This document shows positions 5,348 through 6,149 of a DNA stretch of 6,149 bases, piece after piece (position 1 is the first letter of the stretch; each line of letters opens with the position of its first letter). Source of the DNA: Oscillospiraceae bacterium (GTDB taxonomy: Bacteria; Bacillota; Clostridia; Oscillospirales; Oscillospiraceae); NCBI GenBank assembly GCA_016292445.1, contig JAEDIN010000069.1, positions 1 to 6,149 on the forward strand, in the 5' to 3' direction. The notes below the pieces were generated by a model. The model was not told where the DNA came from. It saw only the letters and a list, made by a program, of their open reading frames with translations, and searched no databases. The position numbers were made by a program, and so were the translations under genes.

Positions 5348-6046
5348 ATGAAAAACAACAAAAACATAGGGCAGTACAGGCATCTCGCGTTTGCTTCGGT
5401 TGGCGGGTTCTTTGCCGGCTATGCGATTTTGTGCCGCTGCGGACTGCTTGCAAATGCCCAAACAATGAACCTTCTTGAGCTTGTCATGAGTGCACTTAGA
5501 GGGGATATAGTCGCAGTACTTCTGCATATCGGCGGTCTTTTACTTTACATTACCGGCACAATGCTGACGGTGCTGCTGCCGCACTATTTTAATCTGAATA
5601 TGCAAAGGGCAGTTCCGTTTATAGATGCGCTTGCCTGCATAGTACTGTGCTTCATTCCTGCCGACGCAAATCCGCTCCTCGGTCTGTACCCGATGTTTTT
5701 TGCCATGAGCATTCAGTGGAGCAGCTTTTCCGGCGCAAAGGGCTATGTAAGCTCGACGATTTTTTCTACAAACAATGTCAAACAGGCCTCGCTTGCCTTT
5801 GCGCAGTTCTTAACCGACGGCGACAAAAAGCATTTTGATAAGGTGCTGTTTTATGTTTTCACCATTTTGTCTTTCAGCTTCGGCGCGGCAGTAAGCTATA
5901 TCGCGGTATCGCTGATGGGCGTGCGCGGAGCATGGGTGAATATTATCCTCATAGCAAATGCCTATTACATGGTCGTGTGTGAGGAGGGCTATAAGCTCGG
6001 AGAACTGAAGGACTGCGAAATTATGCCGAAAGAAATTGCAATGTAA
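5348..6046 (+). CDS. DUF1275/YoaK-like membrane protein
   Basis: This 232-residue predicted integral membrane protein has about six hydrophobic segments, near 13-31, 54-77, 88-104, 109-127, 164-188 and 193-211. The N-terminal signature of DUF1275 (YoaK-type) is visible as GGFFAGYAILCRCGLLANAQ at 19-38, followed by T39, N41 and a leucine-rich stretch. It resembles the family pattern of a glycine-rich turn, then an ANAQT-x-N segment. A second family segment, with a polar QWSSF...STNN pattern, spans about 123-143. The family has no established biochemical function, so none is given. The start is set by AGAGG at 5336-5340, 7 nt before the ATG. It has its own promoter and a hairpin terminator that begins at its stop codon, so it is probably a single-gene transcript. 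Confidence 0.82.
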   Translation: MKNNKNIGQYRHLAFASVGGFFAGYAILCRCGLLANAQTMNLLELVMSALRGDIVAVLLHIGGLLLYITGTMLTVLLPHYFNLNMQRAVPFIDALACIVLCFIPADANPLLGLYPMFFAMSIQWSSFSGAKGYVSSTIFSTNNVKQASLAFAQFLTDGDKKHFDKVLFYVFTILSFSFGAAVSYIAVSLMGVRGAWVNIILIANAYYMVVCEEGYKLGELKDCEIMPKEIAM

Positions 6047-6077
6047 AACTATCCTGCACAACTGTGCAGGATAGTTT
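6046..6077 (+). terminator. Intrinsic terminator after the DUF1275-like gene
   Basis: AAACTATCCTGCACA (6046-6060) pairs perfectly with TGTGCAGGATAGTTT (6063-6077), leaving a loop of about 4 nt once the innermost pair opens. TTTATT follows on the plus strand. The stem begins at the last base of the gene's stop codon. The minus strand also has a short T-run, so it may act in both directions. Confidence 0.85.
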
Positions 6078-6100
6078 ATTAGTGAAGATTGAAGAAATAA

Positions 6101-6128
6101 AAATCCTCATTCGATAGAATGAGGATTT
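6101..6128 (-). terminator. Intrinsic terminator of the tRNA transcript
   Basis: A perfect 12-bp stem pairs 6101-6112 with 6117-6128. On the minus strand it reads AAATCCTCATTC, loop TATC, GAATGAGGATTT, then TTATTTCTTC, a proper U-rich tail. It lies 2 nt beyond the tRNA CCA end. The plus-strand tail is weaker, so the minus strand is the likely direction. Confidence 0.85.
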
Positions 6129-6130
6129 AT

Positions 6131-6149
6131 TGGAGGCGTCACCCGGATT
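6131..6149 (-). tRNA. 3' end of a tRNA, probably tRNA-Cys (partial, cut by window edge)
   Basis: Read on the minus strand, the last bases are AATCCGGGTGACGCCTCCA. This fits tRNA positions 58-76: the end of the T loop (AAT), the T-stem 3' strand CCGGG, the acceptor 3' strand TGACGCC, discriminator T73 and an encoded CCA. The 5' acceptor strand would then be GGCGTCA. U73 is typical of bacterial tRNA-Cys and tRNA-Gly, and the GGCG start favours Cys. The anticodon lies outside the window. A terminator hairpin immediately downstream supports the call. Confidence 0.82.

Overview
The window looks like a chromosomal segment from a Gram-positive Clostridia-type bacterium, probably a gut Oscillospirales/Ruminococcaceae-like lineage. 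The evidence is strong AGGAGG-type ribosome binding sites, short U-tailed hairpin terminators, a classical bacterial F1 atpD-atpC end of an ATP synthase operon, and protein families typical of anaerobic Firmicutes. This assignment is inference from sequence style; no marker gene for taxonomy was compared.

Layout, left to right. Bases 1-275 form one highly organised imperfect inverted repeat. A 28-base terminal stem (24/28 identical) encloses two further stem arms, so the whole unit can close as a three-way junction. Its ends read TA...TA, and it looks like a MITE-type element inserted just before atpD. Bases 300-2102 encode the F1 beta (atpD) and epsilon (atpC) subunits, 3 nt apart. After a 73-nt gap with no visible terminator comes an ArsB/NhaD (SLC13-like) ion permease at 2176-3534. 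A bidirectional terminator at 3529-3564 overlaps the stop codons of the two converging genes.

On the minus strand, a metallo-beta-lactamase-fold hydrolase (5219-4341) and a TauE/SafE permease (4327-3563) lie 13 nt apart and form a likely two-gene operon. Its promoter is at 5237-5265. Divergently, a DUF1275/YoaK-like membrane protein (5348-6046) has its own extended -10 promoter at 5295-5322. The right end holds two hairpin terminators, one for each converging transcript. The last 19 nt are the 3' end of a minus-strand tRNA with encoded CCA, most likely tRNA-Cys, cut by the window edge.

How the parts relate: atpD and atpC complete the catalytic head and central stalk of the ATP synthase. The ArsB/NhaD permease just downstream may share its transcript and would use or shape the same ion gradient, which is inference. 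The hydrolase/TauE pair may handle a small anionic, possibly sulfur-containing, compound, but no substrate can be read from the sequence. The least explained structure is the folded 275-bp element in front of atpD.
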